From Helicobacter mesocricetorum (GTDB lineage: Bacteria > Campylobacterota > Campylobacteria > Campylobacterales > Helicobacteraceae): 37,434 nt of DNA. Both the position numbers and the translations under genes were made by a program. The stretch is taken from contig NZ_FZPJ01000024.1 of assembly GCF_900198605.1 (NCBI RefSeq), forward strand, positions 1 to 37,434, written 5' to 3'. Positions 27,648 through 36,033 of the stretch are shown here, piece by piece; position 1 is the first letter of the stretch; each line of letters begins with the position of its first letter. The notes below the pieces were generated by a model. It saw only the letters and a list, made by a program, of their open reading frames with translations. It was not told where the DNA came from and did not search any database.

Positions 27648-28415
27648 TCAAAAGTTCAAAAAATCTTCAATGCTATAAAATCCACTTGGTTGATTTTTTA
27701 GCCAAAGTGCTGCTTTAATCGAACCTTTTGCAAAAGTTAATCTCGAAGTTGCGGTATGTATTAACTCTAAATATTCTCCATCGCCATAAAAACCAACATT
27801 ATGCTTCCCTACAACATCGCCTCCACGAAGAGACATAACGCCAATTTCTTTTTGAGTTCTCTCCCCAATATTCCCATTTCTTCCACTTATTCTAACCTCA
27901 TCAAGCTCTAAGCCTCTAGCTACCGCACAAGTTTTAGCAAGACTTAGAGCAGTCCCGCTTGGTGAATCCTTTTTATGCCTATGGTGCGTCTCTACAATTT
28001 CAATATCAAAATCTTTTAAAGCATTTGCCACCATTGCAATAGCGCGATTTAAAACCGCTATCCCTAAAGACATATTACTAGCATAAAAAATTGGCATTTT
28101 TTTAGAAGCTTCTTTGATAAGATTCTCATGGTGAAATTCTAAACCTGTCGTTCCAATTACAATAGGTTTTGGATATAACAAAGCCGCCTCCAAAAGCTGC
28201 TTTGTTCCTTGTGGGGTAGTAAAATCAATAATAACCTCACAACTCTCCAAAAAAACCTTTAAATCACTAGTAATGAGAACTCCGGGGCTAATAGAAAAGT
28301 CTAACTCTTTACGAGCATAAACACTCTCTAGCTTAATATCAGAGGATTCTTGAGCAATATCAACGATTAATTTCCCAACACGACCACTTGCACCAAAAAC
28401 TCCAATACCCAACAT
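27648..28415 (-). CDS. dapB: 4-hydroxy-tetrahydrodipicolinate reductase
   Basis: DapB reduces the dihydrodipicolinate intermediate on the way to diaminopimelate and lysine. The 255-residue protein has the Rossmann start GVFGASGRVGKLI (5-17), the nucleotide-binding IDFTTPQG and VIGTTG segments, and the active-site block ETHHRHKKDSPSGTA with H144/H145 and K149. It lies 9 bp after trxB and just before purF. Diaminopimelate links it to peptidoglycan synthesis, alongside murA in this window. Confidence 0.97.
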   Translation of the reverse strand: MLGIGVFGASGRVGKLIVDIAQESSDIKLESVYARKELDFSISPGVLITSDLKVFLESCEVIIDFTTPQGTKQLLEAALLYPKPIVIGTTGLEFHHENLIKEASKKMPIFYASNMSLGIAVLNRAIAMVANALKDFDIEIVETHHRHKKDSPSGTALSLAKTCAVARGLELDEVRISGRNGNIGERTQKEIGVMSLRGGDVVGKHNVGFYGDGEYLELIHTATSRLTFAKGSIKAALWLKNQPSGFYSIEDFLNF

Positions 28416-28424
28416 ATACTTTCC

Positions 28425-29363
28425 CTATTTGTGATGTTCAATAAACTCTATAGCCCCCAAAGCCGCTATCGCACCATCTGAAGCTGCACAAACTACCTGC
28501 TTAGGAGCATCTTTCCTTAAATCACCGGCTACAAACAATCCGGGAATATTCGTTTCCATTTTTAAATTAACAACTGCTTGTCCATATTCATTCATTGCAC
28601 AAAGTGATGTTCCATCTTCTTGCATTAACACTGCATTATTAACATTATACCCAATGAGCATAAAAATACCGGCGATATTAATCTCTTTTGTTGCATTATT
28701 TTCTAAATTTTTTAGTTTTAATCCTGTAACACCTGCATTATCTCCACAAATCTCTTCAATGCCATAGGGAGTTAAAAATTCGATATTAGATTCATTCTTA
28801 GCCCTTTGCACGGTTATAGGAGCTGCCCTAAATTCGTTTCTTCTGTGAATAAGCGTTACCTTAGAGCAGATTTTTGCTAGATAGATAGATTCCTCAATAG
28901 CAGTATCTCCACCGCCTAAAACAGCAACTTCTTTATTTTTATAAAAAAAGCCATCACAAGTCGCACAAGAACTAACACCTTTACCCCAATAAGTATCTTC
29001 ACCTTTTACATTAGAGCGTTTAGGGCTACCTCCTGTGGCTACAATAACAGACTTGGCTTCTACTTCCTTACCATCACTTAAAACTACGACAAAAAAATCT
29101 GATTTCTTTTTTACGCGCACAACCTCTGCCATCTCGTGCTTCAAACCAAATCTAAAGCATTGCTCCTGCCAAGGTGCCATAAAGTCAAAACCACTTTTCA
29201 CTTCAGCTACCCCGGGATAATTCTCCAATTCACTACTTGAAGTAATTTGCCCACCGGGCATTCCTTTTTCAAACATTACAACATCTTTCAACCCGCCTCT
29301 TGTTGCATACAATCCAGCACTAAGTCCTGCAGGTCCTCCACCAATAATAGCTACCTCTAACAT
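28425..29363 (-). CDS. trxB: thioredoxin reductase
   Basis: TrxB is a flavoprotein that passes electrons from NADPH to thioredoxin. The 312-residue protein has the FAD motif [15 protein letters not shown] (6-20), the redox pair C133-A-T-C136 in SSCATCDG, the NADPH motif [11 protein letters not shown] and the C-terminal FVAGDLR FAD segment. It lies 10 bp after a thioredoxin-like gene and close to trxA, as part of one thiol-reduction cluster. Confidence 0.97.
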   Translation of the reverse strand: MLEVAIIGGGPAGLSAGLYATRGGLKDVVMFEKGMPGGQITSSSELENYPGVAEVKSGFDFMAPWQEQCFRFGLKHEMAEVVRVKKKSDFFVVVLSDGKEVEAKSVIVATGGSPKRSNVKGEDTYWGKGVSSCATCDGFFYKNKEVAVLGGGDTAIEESIYLAKICSKVTLIHRRNEFRAAPITVQRAKNESNIEFLTPYGIEEICGDNAGVTGLKLKNLENNATKEINIAGIFMLIGYNVNNAVLMQEDGTSLCAMNEYGQAVVNLKMETNIPGLFVAGDLRKDAPKQVVCAASDGAIAALGAIEFIEHHK

Positions 29364-29373
29364 AAATTTCTCC

Positions 29374-29844
29374 TTATATAGATTTAAAATTCAATAATTT
29401 ATAAATACCATTATTTTTAACTCTTTCATATAACATTAAATTCTCTTGATTTTGTTTAATTAAAAAACATTGCGGAAATGTCCTAATATCAAACTCGTGA
29501 ATAAGCTTTAACATAAGCCCACTAGAAACTTTTAAATCAATAATTTCCTTAAAATCATTTTGTCCTAATTGATACATGTCTAAAGCTAAAATACTTTCAT
29601 TTTGTTCTATTTTTCCTTCCAAAAACTCTTTCCATTTAGGCATATAAGAACTATAAAAACATAATTGATATTTTTCACTCATAGGCTCAAATAAACTAAT
29701 TTCTCCATTCTTTTCTTGATAAAAAGAATCTTGATTAAAATATATTTTCGAAATAGAATTGAAAGAATACTGATAATATAAAAATGTACCTACTGCAAAA
29801 ACGATAATAAATGCAATAGGAAAACCAGGGCAACATTTTTTCAC
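29374..29844 (-). CDS. membrane-anchored thioredoxin-like protein lacking CxxC
   Basis: I do not recognise this 156-residue protein as a named family. Residues 8-26 form one membrane helix, so the rest probably faces the periplasm. The segment [11 protein letters not shown] (61-71) can be laid over VVFIDFWAPWC of the neighbouring TrxA, and [12 protein letters not shown] (118-129) over FGIRSIPTIYFY, which includes the cis-proline turn. The CxxC is absent. C62 and C126 remain. The start is GTG with AAAGGG 5 nt upstream. It sits between trxA and trxB, which supports a link to thiol chemistry, but the function is unknown. Confidence 0.6.
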   Translation of the reverse strand: MKKCCPGFPIAFIIVFAVGTFLYYQYSFNSISKIYFNQDSFYQEKNGEISLFEPMSEKYQLCFYSSYMPKWKEFLEGKIEQNESILALDMYQLGQNDFKEIIDLKVSSGLMLKLIHEFDIRTFPQCFLIKQNQENLMLYERVKNNGIYKLLNFKSI

Positions 29845-29874
29845 TTTTGCCCTTTTATATATTCATAGCTCAAC

Positions 29875-30192
29875 TTAAATCAAGCTATCAAGCTTATTTT
29901 TAAATTCTTGTTCAGTTGAAGCACCAATAATCTCATCTACCTTTTGACCATCTTTATAAAAATAAATCGTTGGGATAGAACGGATTCCAAACTTTCCTGC
30001 TAATTCTTGTTGCTCATCTGTATTAACCTTACAAATTTTTGCTTTTCCCTCATAGGCTTCTGCAAGTTTATCAATAATAGGGGCAATCATCCTGCAAGGT
30101 CCGCACCAAGGCGCCCAAAAGTCTATAAATACGACACCATCTTTAACAACTTCATCAAAATTTTCTTCTGTTAGTTCAATATAACCAGCCAT
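29875..30192 (-). CDS. trxA: thioredoxin
   Basis: This is a 105-residue thioredoxin with the active site WCGPC (C30, C33), the preceding VFIDFWAPW strand, and the cis-proline of GIRSIPT. It is the cytoplasmic dithiol donor reduced by the trxB product encoded 500 bp downstream. A strong AAGGAG precedes the ATG. A TAAAAT box lies in the 86-bp gap upstream, so it may have its own promoter separate from nusB. Confidence 0.98.
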   Translation of the reverse strand: MAGYIELTEENFDEVVKDGVVFIDFWAPWCGPCRMIAPIIDKLAEAYEGKAKICKVNTDEQQELAGKFGIRSIPTIYFYKDGQKVDEIIGASTEQEFKNKLDSLI

Positions 30193-30231
30193 TTAATTTT
30201 TCTCCTTAAATAATAATTTTTATCAAGTGGT

Positions 30232-30237
30232 ATTTTA
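30232..30237 (-). promoter_or_regulatory. putative -10 box for trxA
   Basis: The minus strand reads TAAAAT, preceded by TG, in the AT-rich gap between nusB and trxA. It would give a leader of about 35 nt that includes the AAGGAG. Confidence 0.4.
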
Positions 30238-30278
30238 CAACAAATAACTTAAAAATACAAAAAATCTACCCCTTCAAA

Positions 30279-30722
30279 TCAATCTTTAGGGCAAATATTT
30301 TTTTCAATTTCTTCTAAAGGCATTTGTAGATTTTTACAAATACCATCTAAGACTCCATTAACAAACTTTGTAGAATTATCATTGCAAAAATTTTTGGCAA
30401 TCTCTAAGGCTTCATTAATCACAATTGCCTTATCAGTTAATGTATAAACAATCTCATAAACACCAAGTCTCAAGATTGCTTTTTCCATCTCTCCAACGCG
30501 TGAAAAATCCCATTCTTTTAACTGATGTGTAATACGCAAATCAATCTCTCTTAAATACTTAATAGCCCCAAAAAAAAGATTCATTGCAAATTGCTTTTGG
30601 GTATTTTTTATCTTTTGTTCTTGCAAAACTTCTTCTATAAAGTCTTCAATCTTATCATTCCCACTACCATAAGCATAAAGTAATTGAATGACAACTCCAC
30701 GCGCTTGACTTCGTGTAGCCAT
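30279..30722 (-). CDS. nusB: transcription antitermination factor NusB
   Basis: NusB binds boxA RNA with NusE (S10) in rRNA antitermination. This all-helical 147-residue protein shows the start ATRSQARGVVIQLLYA and the C-terminal AIVINEALEIAKNF and KFVNGVLDGI segments of the family. It directly follows ribH with no gap. The nusB-ribH-kdsA-carbonic anhydrase order is the one that opens the H. pylori 26695 numbering (HP0001-HP0004). Confidence 0.95.
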   Translation of the reverse strand: MATRSQARGVVIQLLYAYGSGNDKIEDFIEEVLQEQKIKNTQKQFAMNLFFGAIKYLREIDLRITHQLKEWDFSRVGEMEKAILRLGVYEIVYTLTDKAIVINEALEIAKNFCNDNSTKFVNGVLDGICKNLQMPLEEIEKNICPKD

Positions 30723-31193
30723 TTAAGCTCCAATCTTCCGATATAAGTTAATGAGTTCAATCAAGCCACTCATAGATTCAAATCCCTTATTGCCAGATTT
30801 TGTCCCAGCTCTCTCAATGGCTTGCTCAATAGAATCAGTTGTCAAAACGCCAAAAGTAACGGCAGCACCATAGCGAATAGTAACATTGGCAATACCTTTG
30901 GTAGATTCAGCACTCACATAATCAAAATGTGGGGTTGAGCCACGAATAATAGCACCCAAACAACAAACACCATCATAATTCCCCTGCGCCAATATCTTCT
31001 CTAACGCGAAAGGAATCTCAAAAGCACCCGGAACTATAATATGTGTTAAATTCTCTTCTACTCCATTGTGTCGCAAAAAGCAATCTTTAGCACCCTCTAC
31101 TAATCTATCAGTAATTAAATGATTAAAGCGGCTAGAAATAATAGCAATTTTCTCATCTCCAATTAACGACAAATCTCCTTCAATTAACTGCAT
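30723..31193 (-). CDS. ribH: 6,7-dimethyl-8-ribityllumazine synthase
   Basis: RibH performs the penultimate step of riboflavin synthesis and assembles into large shells in many bacteria. The 156-residue protein has [15 protein letters not shown] (21-35), the VPGAFEIP block (54-61) and [14 protein letters not shown] with the catalytic His89. The ATG shares a base with the kdsA stop (TAATG), so the two are coupled. Confidence 0.97.
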   Translation of the reverse strand: MQLIEGDLSLIGDEKIAIISSRFNHLITDRLVEGAKDCFLRHNGVEENLTHIIVPGAFEIPFALEKILAQGNYDGVCCLGAIIRGSTPHFDYVSAESTKGIANVTIRYGAAVTFGVLTTDSIEQAIERAGTKSGNKGFESMSGLIELINLYRKIGA

Positions 31194-31999
31194 TATTTAT
31201 CCTTTTGTATAAAATTAGTAATTTCTAATAATTCTTGAGTAAGCTCATTTAAAACCTCTGGCATCAGCATATTAGGTCCATCACTCAAAGCATTCTTTGG
31301 ATTAGTATGCACTTCAGCAAACAAGCCATCAATACCTACGGCACTTGCTGCCCTTGCCAAGATAGGTGCAAACCTTGAATCCCCATCACTTTTTCCACCT
31401 GCACCACCGGGCATTTGCACCGCGTGTGTTGCATCAAAAATCACTGGAGCAAACTCTCTCATAATCACAAGTGAGCGCATATCTACCACTAAATTTCCAT
31501 AACCAAAGCTACTCCCCCTCTCTGTAAGGGTGATTCTATATTTTTGGGATTGTTCATAACTTGCCTCTGCCCCTCCACGCGTTTTAATAGCCTTTAAGAC
31601 AGAATACTGCATATCCCTAGGATTCATAAATTGTCCTTTTTTGATATTAACCATAGCACCACTCTTAGCAGCCTCTACAATCAAATCTGTTTGACGACAT
31701 AAAAAAGCCGGTATTTGCAAAACATCCACCACTTGGGCTGCAAGTTTAGCTTGATAAGTTTCGTGAATATCTGTTAAAAGTTTATAACCAAACTTCTTTT
31801 TAATACCTGCTAAAGATTCTAAACCTCTCTCTATTCCCGGTCCTCTAAAAGATTCTAAACTTGTCCGATTAGCTTTATCAAAACTTGCTTTAAAATAAAA
31901 ATCAATTTGAGGGTTATGCGCAATTGGCTTTAAACTCTCTGCAATTTCTTCTAAGATTTCATCATTTTCTATTACACAAGGTCCAGCAATTATAATCAT
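31193..31999 (-). CDS. kdsA: 3-deoxy-8-phosphooctulonate (KDO-8-P) synthase
   Basis: KdsA condenses PEP and arabinose-5-phosphate to KDO-8-phosphate for lipid A core synthesis. The 268-residue protein starts with IIAGPCVIE. The Cys in this motif (C8), with H192 in DATHAVQ, E229 in FAEVHT and D240 in LSDGPN, matches the four metal ligands of the metal-dependent class of the enzyme. E. coli KdsA has Asn instead of this Cys. It lies 3 bp after the carbonic anhydrase gene. Confidence 0.97.
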   Translation of the reverse strand: MIIIAGPCVIENDEILEEIAESLKPIAHNPQIDFYFKASFDKANRTSLESFRGPGIERGLESLAGIKKKFGYKLLTDIHETYQAKLAAQVVDVLQIPAFLCRQTDLIVEAAKSGAMVNIKKGQFMNPRDMQYSVLKAIKTRGGAEASYEQSQKYRITLTERGSSFGYGNLVVDMRSLVIMREFAPVIFDATHAVQMPGGAGGKSDGDSRFAPILARAASAVGIDGLFAEVHTNPKNALSDGPNMLMPEVLNELTQELLEITNFIQKDK

Positions 32000-32002
32000 C
32001 TC

Positions 32003-32638
32003 CTATCCTTTCAATAAATTAAATTCGTGCTTTTTAAAATCATAACTATAAACCTCACCACTTTCAATAATATAATGCCAACCATAAATATGCAATGTAC
32101 GTGCAAGATACTTTTCTTTAACATTAGGATAAGTAAAAAGATTTTTAATTTGATTTTCGATATTAATCTGCTCTGTTAAAAAAGAGCGAATAATTTTATC
32201 CTTTGGTTTAAGTGCTAAAACCCTGTCTTTTACCTCTTGGATTAATTTTAGCCAATTACTAACATTAGGCATTTTTTCCTCAAAATACTCCTCTTCATAC
32301 AAAGCTGCACATCCACCACAATGCGAGTGTCCACATATAATGACATTCTCAACCTCTAAAGCCTCTAGGGCATATTCAATAGCTGAAGTCGTTGCTAGGT
32401 ATTCATCCGCTTGGCGATAAGGTGGGACAATATTTGCGATATTGCGAACAACAAAAAGCTCACCGGGCAGTGTATTAGTGATTAAATTTGGCACTACTCT
32501 TGAATCTGAACAACCAATAAAAAGCGTATGAGGGTTTTGTCCTTCTTTAAGGTTTTCAAACAATTCTTTATAAGCTAAAAAATCCTTTTCTTTAAAGGCT
32601 ATAACCCCCTTAAATAAATTATCAATTGAGCTTTCCAC
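32003..32638 (-). CDS. can: beta-class carbonic anhydrase
   Basis: This zinc enzyme interconverts CO2 and bicarbonate. The 211-residue protein has the ligands C43 and the catalytic pair partner D45 in GCSDSRVVP, plus H104 and C107 in CGHSHCGGC, and the VVRNIAN segment of beta carbonic anhydrases. The start is GTG, with AAAGG 6 nt upstream. It follows the MotB-like gene by 9 bp. Microaerophilic, capnophilic relatives need this activity in air-level CO2. There is no signal peptide, so it should be cytoplasmic. Confidence 0.95.
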   Translation of the reverse strand: MESSIDNLFKGVIAFKEKDFLAYKELFENLKEGQNPHTLFIGCSDSRVVPNLITNTLPGELFVVRNIANIVPPYRQADEYLATTSAIEYALEALEVENVIICGHSHCGGCAALYEEEYFEEKMPNVSNWLKLIQEVKDRVLALKPKDKIIRSFLTEQINIENQIKNLFTYPNVKEKYLARTLHIYGWHYIIESGEVYSYDFKKHEFNLLKG

Positions 32639-32647
32639 TTATAGCCT

Positions 32648-33421
32648 TTATGGATTCATCTTAGTTACAGATTCCATTGCAGCAGACAAATCTTGACCAA
32701 TACTATAAAGATATATATCAACTCGTCTATTTTTAGCCCTAAGTGTTGGTATCTCATTGCTAACAATTGGCGAGAACTCCCCCTCCCCTCCACCTATTAT
32801 CCGATTTGGAAGAACCCCTTGTTGTATGATTAAATTTGCGATATTTACACCCCTTGCAATAGAGAGTTCTAAATTGTCTTCAAATCCTGAATTAGGTTGA
32901 ATTGGAGTATTATCCGTATGCCCTATGGCTTTTATAAGCACTCCATCAGGCATTTTTGTAAGCTCTAAAGACAATCGCTTTAAAAAAGCAATACCACCTG
33001 TATTACTTAATACCGCGCTCCCGCTTTCAAAAAGTAAGGATTCAGGAATACGAATAACGACTCCTTGTTCAGACTCTTCAAGTTCTACCGCAGGACCACT
33101 AGCGATTTTATTAACTTCATTATAATCTGCCACCAAACTCGCAAAAATATTCACAACATTATCCATCTCAACTTCTGTCTCTATAGGTGTTGCTAAAATA
33201 GGTGCTGGAGGATTAATTTGCGTTAAAGAACCCTTTTCTAAAACCGATAAAGACCCTTCTAATGAGCCTATTGCCTCTGAAACTTTTAGAGTATCAAAGG
33301 TTGCCATAGAAAGCAAAAGAATGAAAAATGTAAGAATCAAAGTAACCATATCCCCATAAGTTCCAAGCCATAATGGAACACCATTGGGACAATCACAAGC
33401 AGGACAATTATCCTTTGCCAT
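32648..33421 (-). CDS. MotB/PomB-like flagellar stator protein
   Basis: This 257-residue protein has a short N-terminal stretch with three cysteines (C6, C9, C11). One membrane helix (about 22-40) follows, carrying the ion-binding aspartate D24 in GTYGDMVTLILTFFILL. A linker and a C-terminal OmpA/MotB peptidoglycan-binding domain (about 120-240, with IGHTDNTP) complete it. The helix reads more like PomB or delta-proteobacterial MotB than the PYADFLSLLLALFIAL type of H. pylori and C. jejuni. No motA or pomA lies beside it. It could be a second stator subunit or a related MotB-like protein. Its ATG has AGAGGAA 8 nt upstream. Confidence 0.8.
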   Translation of the reverse strand: MAKDNCPACDCPNGVPLWLGTYGDMVTLILTFFILLLSMATFDTLKVSEAIGSLEGSLSVLEKGSLTQINPPAPILATPIETEVEMDNVVNIFASLVADYNEVNKIASGPAVELEESEQGVVIRIPESLLFESGSAVLSNTGGIAFLKRLSLELTKMPDGVLIKAIGHTDNTPIQPNSGFEDNLELSIARGVNIANLIIQQGVLPNRIIGGGEGEFSPIVSNEIPTLRAKNRRVDIYLYSIGQDLSAAMESVTKMNP

Positions 33422-33450
33422 ATTCTATTTCCTCTAATTTTTCTTTCATC

Positions 33451-33456
33451 ATTATA
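33451..33456 (-). promoter_or_regulatory. putative -10 box for the MotB-like gene
   Basis: The minus strand reads TATAAT about 30 bp before the MotB-like ATG. It faces a matching plus-strand box at 33470, so the 82-bp gap looks like a compact divergent promoter pair. The box may also be the main start for the long minus-strand run that follows. Confidence 0.55.
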
Positions 33457-33469
33457 ACTTGTATTTGGT

Positions 33470-33475
33470 TATAAT
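33470..33475 (+). promoter_or_regulatory. putative -10 box for dedA
   Basis: TATAAT lies 28 bp before the TTG start of the DedA-family gene, leaving room for a leader of about 22 nt that includes the AAAGG. Confidence 0.55.
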
Positions 33476-33503
33476 TGTATTATTTGTATCTTAAAGGCTT
33501 TTT

Positions 33504-34112
33504 TTGCAAACTATAATTGATTTCATTCTTCAGAGTGTTGGAGAGTTAGATTATTTTGGGATATTTGTTCTAATGCTTTTAGAAAGTAGCTTTATTCCTT
33601 TTCCTAGTGAAGTTGTTATGATACCTGCAGGATATTTAGCCCACAAAGGAGAGATGAATTTTCTCTTAGCTATCCTTTTTGGCATTTTAGGCTCTCTTAG
33701 TGGATCTTTAATCAATTATTACCTAGCACTTTATTTTGGAAGAGAGATTCTTATCAAATATGGAAAATATTTCTTTTTTCAAGAATCTACAATGAAAAAA
33801 ATGGAAGAGTTTTTTGCCAAACACGGCAATATTTCAACTTTTAGCGGAAGACTTATCCCCGTAGTGCGTCAATACATCTCTTTACCCGCTGGGATTGGAA
33901 AGATGAATTTAGCCTTATTTTGCTTTTATACCTCATTAGGAGCAGGGATTTGGATAATCATCTTAACAACACTTGGCTACTTTTTAGGACAAAATGAAGA
34001 ACTCCTTAAGAAATATCTTCATCTTATTACTTTTTCTCTCCTTATCTTCGTAACACTTGGAATCTTAATTTATAGATACAAGCAAAAGAAATCCTCCTCT
34101 TTTTTAAGTTAA
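33504..34112 (+). CDS. DedA-family membrane protein
   Basis: This 202-residue polytopic inner-membrane protein belongs to the DedA/SNARE-associated family, whose members act in undecaprenyl-phosphate or phospholipid recycling and membrane homeostasis. Visible hallmarks are ESSFIPFPSEVVMIPAGY near residues 27-44 and FSGRLIPVVRQYISLPAG, with the conserved Arg residues of the re-entrant region. The start is TTG, supported by AAAGG 6 nt upstream and a well-placed TATAAT. It is divergent from the MotB-like gene and convergent with the phosphate symporter-family gene, 4 bp from its end. Confidence 0.9.
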   Translation: MQTIIDFILQSVGELDYFGIFVLMLLESSFIPFPSEVVMIPAGYLAHKGEMNFLLAILFGILGSLSGSLINYYLALYFGREILIKYGKYFFFQESTMKKMEEFFAKHGNISTFSGRLIPVVRQYISLPAGIGKMNLALFCFYTSLGAGIWIIILTTLGYFLGQNEELLKKYLHLITFSLLIFVTLGILIYRYKQKKSSSFLS

Positions 34113-34116
34113 TTCC

Positions 34117-35886
34117 TTAATCGCTATGTTTATCCTCTAACCATTCTTCTTTGGTAAAAATTATTTCCACCGCCTCAATAAGTTGCGTAGCAATTTGGAT
34201 AATAAAAGCACTATCATTTAAAATAGAAGTTCCATTAGTTACGCTAATTTTATTATTAGCAATCAAACTCTCAACCTTATGCAAGGCATTATAATCCTTC
34301 TCTTTTAAGAGTTCTTTAGCGGCTTTTAACTGCATAAGTATCAAGCGCACATTTTCATCTTTCATCAACTTAAGCTCTTCAATACTCCTTAAAAGCTCTC
34401 CCAAATCTTTTCGCATTATATTATACTCATTAGCTAAGTCTTTATTGGGAGAACTCGCATAAGCTTTCATATTAGCTTGGATAATTTTAAGATTTTTAGT
34501 CGCTTCTACAATATCCCTTGAAGCGAGTTTAAAAGAAAAGATTCTATTATTTTTATCGTCATCTTCTATATAGCTTTGAGCCTTTGTAGAAAACTCCATA
34601 ATCGCATCAAAAAGCACTTTTATTTTGCGCTTATAAAGATAATCCAAATCCACATCGCCACTAAACCACTTTTTGGTTTCAATAATTTCATCAAAACTTG
34701 CTTTTCCTCTAATATCACTACGATTAAAGCCTATGGTATGAGCTATCATTGCATAAGCATTATTATATAAATGCATACTTTCTTTTTGTAAGGCTTCAAT
34801 AGCAGTATCAGGATACTCAATAATATTCTTATTTAAATATAAAGGCGCATCCATATCTCTATCTTTTGGAGCTTTAACAACTTTGTCCAAAAACAAGACA
34901 ATTTGGGCAATAAACAAAGAAATAAACACAACAGCCACGAGATTAAACAAAGTATGAAACAAAGCTGTTTTTAAAGGCAAATTTTCTTGAGAAATTCCAA
35001 TAATATTAGCGACAATATCCACTAAATGCACAAAATAAGGAAAAAATAAAATAACAATAAGCGCAATAGTAAAATTAAAAATACAATTAGCCAAGGCAAG
35101 CTTTTTACCCTCAATATTAGTGCTTAAACTAGCAACTACTGCAGTAACGACACCCCCAACACTTGTCCCTAAAGTCGCTGCAAGAGCATTTTCATAACCA
35201 ATCTGTCCGCTAACAAGTGCCGAGATAATAATCGCTAAAGTTGCGTGGCTTGATTGCACAACTCCTGTCGTCAATGCACCCAAAGCAACAAAAATCAAAA
35301 TGCCTTTAAAGCCCACAAAATTAAATTGTGATAAATCCATAATTTCCTTATAAGATTCAAATCCATTTTTAATATAATCAACCCCCAAAAAGAAAAAGCC
35401 AACCCCCATAAAGATTGAGCCTACGCCTTTTAAGATACCATCTTTTTGAAAGCCTAATAATGTCCCACTGACAATCAAGGGGATGGCTAAAGTAGAAATA
35501 TTAATATTGGTTAATCCAACAATCAACCACGAACCAGCACTATTCCCCAAATTTGCACCAAATACAATCCCAATTCCTTGCGCCAAAGTAATCAATCCAG
35601 CAGAAAGAAAAGAGATAGAAATAATAGACACAAGCGTTGAAGATTGCATCAAAATTGTGGTTATAACCCCAAAAGCAATACTTTTAAAACGTGTATCGGT
35701 GGATTTTGTCAAAATTTTTTCTAATAATCCTCCGCTAAAAACCTTAAAACCCGCACTAAGATTCATCATTCCAATAAGCAAAATAGCCACTCCCGCTAGT
35801 ATCTTTGCTAATTCAGGAAAAACCACCAAACAATACATTAAAGCAAACACTAAAACTACTAAAATAGGGCGTCTAAAACTTTGCAC
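34117..35886 (-). CDS. Na/Pi cotransporter-family protein with PhoU-like domain
   Basis: This 589-residue protein belongs to the NptA/YjbB group. The N-terminal half (1-340) has about nine membrane helices with two inverted repeats, each bearing the family Gln-Ser-Ser motif (MQSSTLVSIIS and VQSSHATLAIII). The C-terminal half (about 360-570) is a helical PhoU-like cytoplasmic domain. It probably moves phosphate with sodium, possibly outward as proposed for YjbB. The start is GTG with AGGAG 5 nt upstream. An overlapping ATG in another frame gives a 5-codon ORF. The last bases lie 4 bp from the end of dedA. Confidence 0.9.
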   Translation of the reverse strand: MQSFRRPILVVLVFALMYCLVVFPELAKILAGVAILLIGMMNLSAGFKVFSGGLLEKILTKSTDTRFKSIAFGVITTILMQSSTLVSIISISFLSAGLITLAQGIGIVFGANLGNSAGSWLIVGLTNINISTLAIPLIVSGTLLGFQKDGILKGVGSIFMGVGFFFLGVDYIKNGFESYKEIMDLSQFNFVGFKGILIFVALGALTTGVVQSSHATLAIIISALVSGQIGYENALAATLGTSVGGVVTAVVASLSTNIEGKKLALANCIFNFTIALIVILFFPYFVHLVDIVANIIGISQENLPLKTALFHTLFNLVAVVFISLFIAQIVLFLDKVVKAPKDRDMDAPLYLNKNIIEYPDTAIEALQKESMHLYNNAYAMIAHTIGFNRSDIRGKASFDEIIETKKWFSGDVDLDYLYKRKIKVLFDAIMEFSTKAQSYIEDDDKNNRIFSFKLASRDIVEATKNLKIIQANMKAYASSPNKDLANEYNIMRKDLGELLRSIEELKLMKDENVRLILMQLKAAKELLKEKDYNALHKVESLIANNKISVTNGTSILNDSAFIIQIATQLIEAVEIIFTKEEWLEDKHSD

Positions 35887-35916
35887 TCATACTCCTAAAC
35901 TTTAAATTTTGCTTAT

Positions 35917-35922
35917 ATTATA
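35917..35922 (-). promoter_or_regulatory. putative -10 box for the Na/Pi symporter-family gene
   Basis: The minus strand reads TATAAT, inside GTTATAATAT, about 30 bp before the GTG start. A leader of about 23 nt would contain the AGGAG. Confidence 0.5.
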
Positions 35923-36004
35923 ACAAAGTCAAGGGGATAAATTCTATCATTAAATATCATTTCAGCACAACTTTACAAAAAATAAGTAAAATAAAAATTC
36001 ACCT

Positions 36005-36010
36005 TATAGT
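36005..36010 (+). promoter_or_regulatory. putative -10 box for ndh
   Basis: TATAGT lies 23 bp before the ndh ATG and just ahead of its AGGAGG. It differs from the consensus at one base, and other AT-rich hexamers nearby are possible. Confidence 0.3.
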
Positions 36011-36033
36011 CATAAATTTAGGAGGAATAATCT

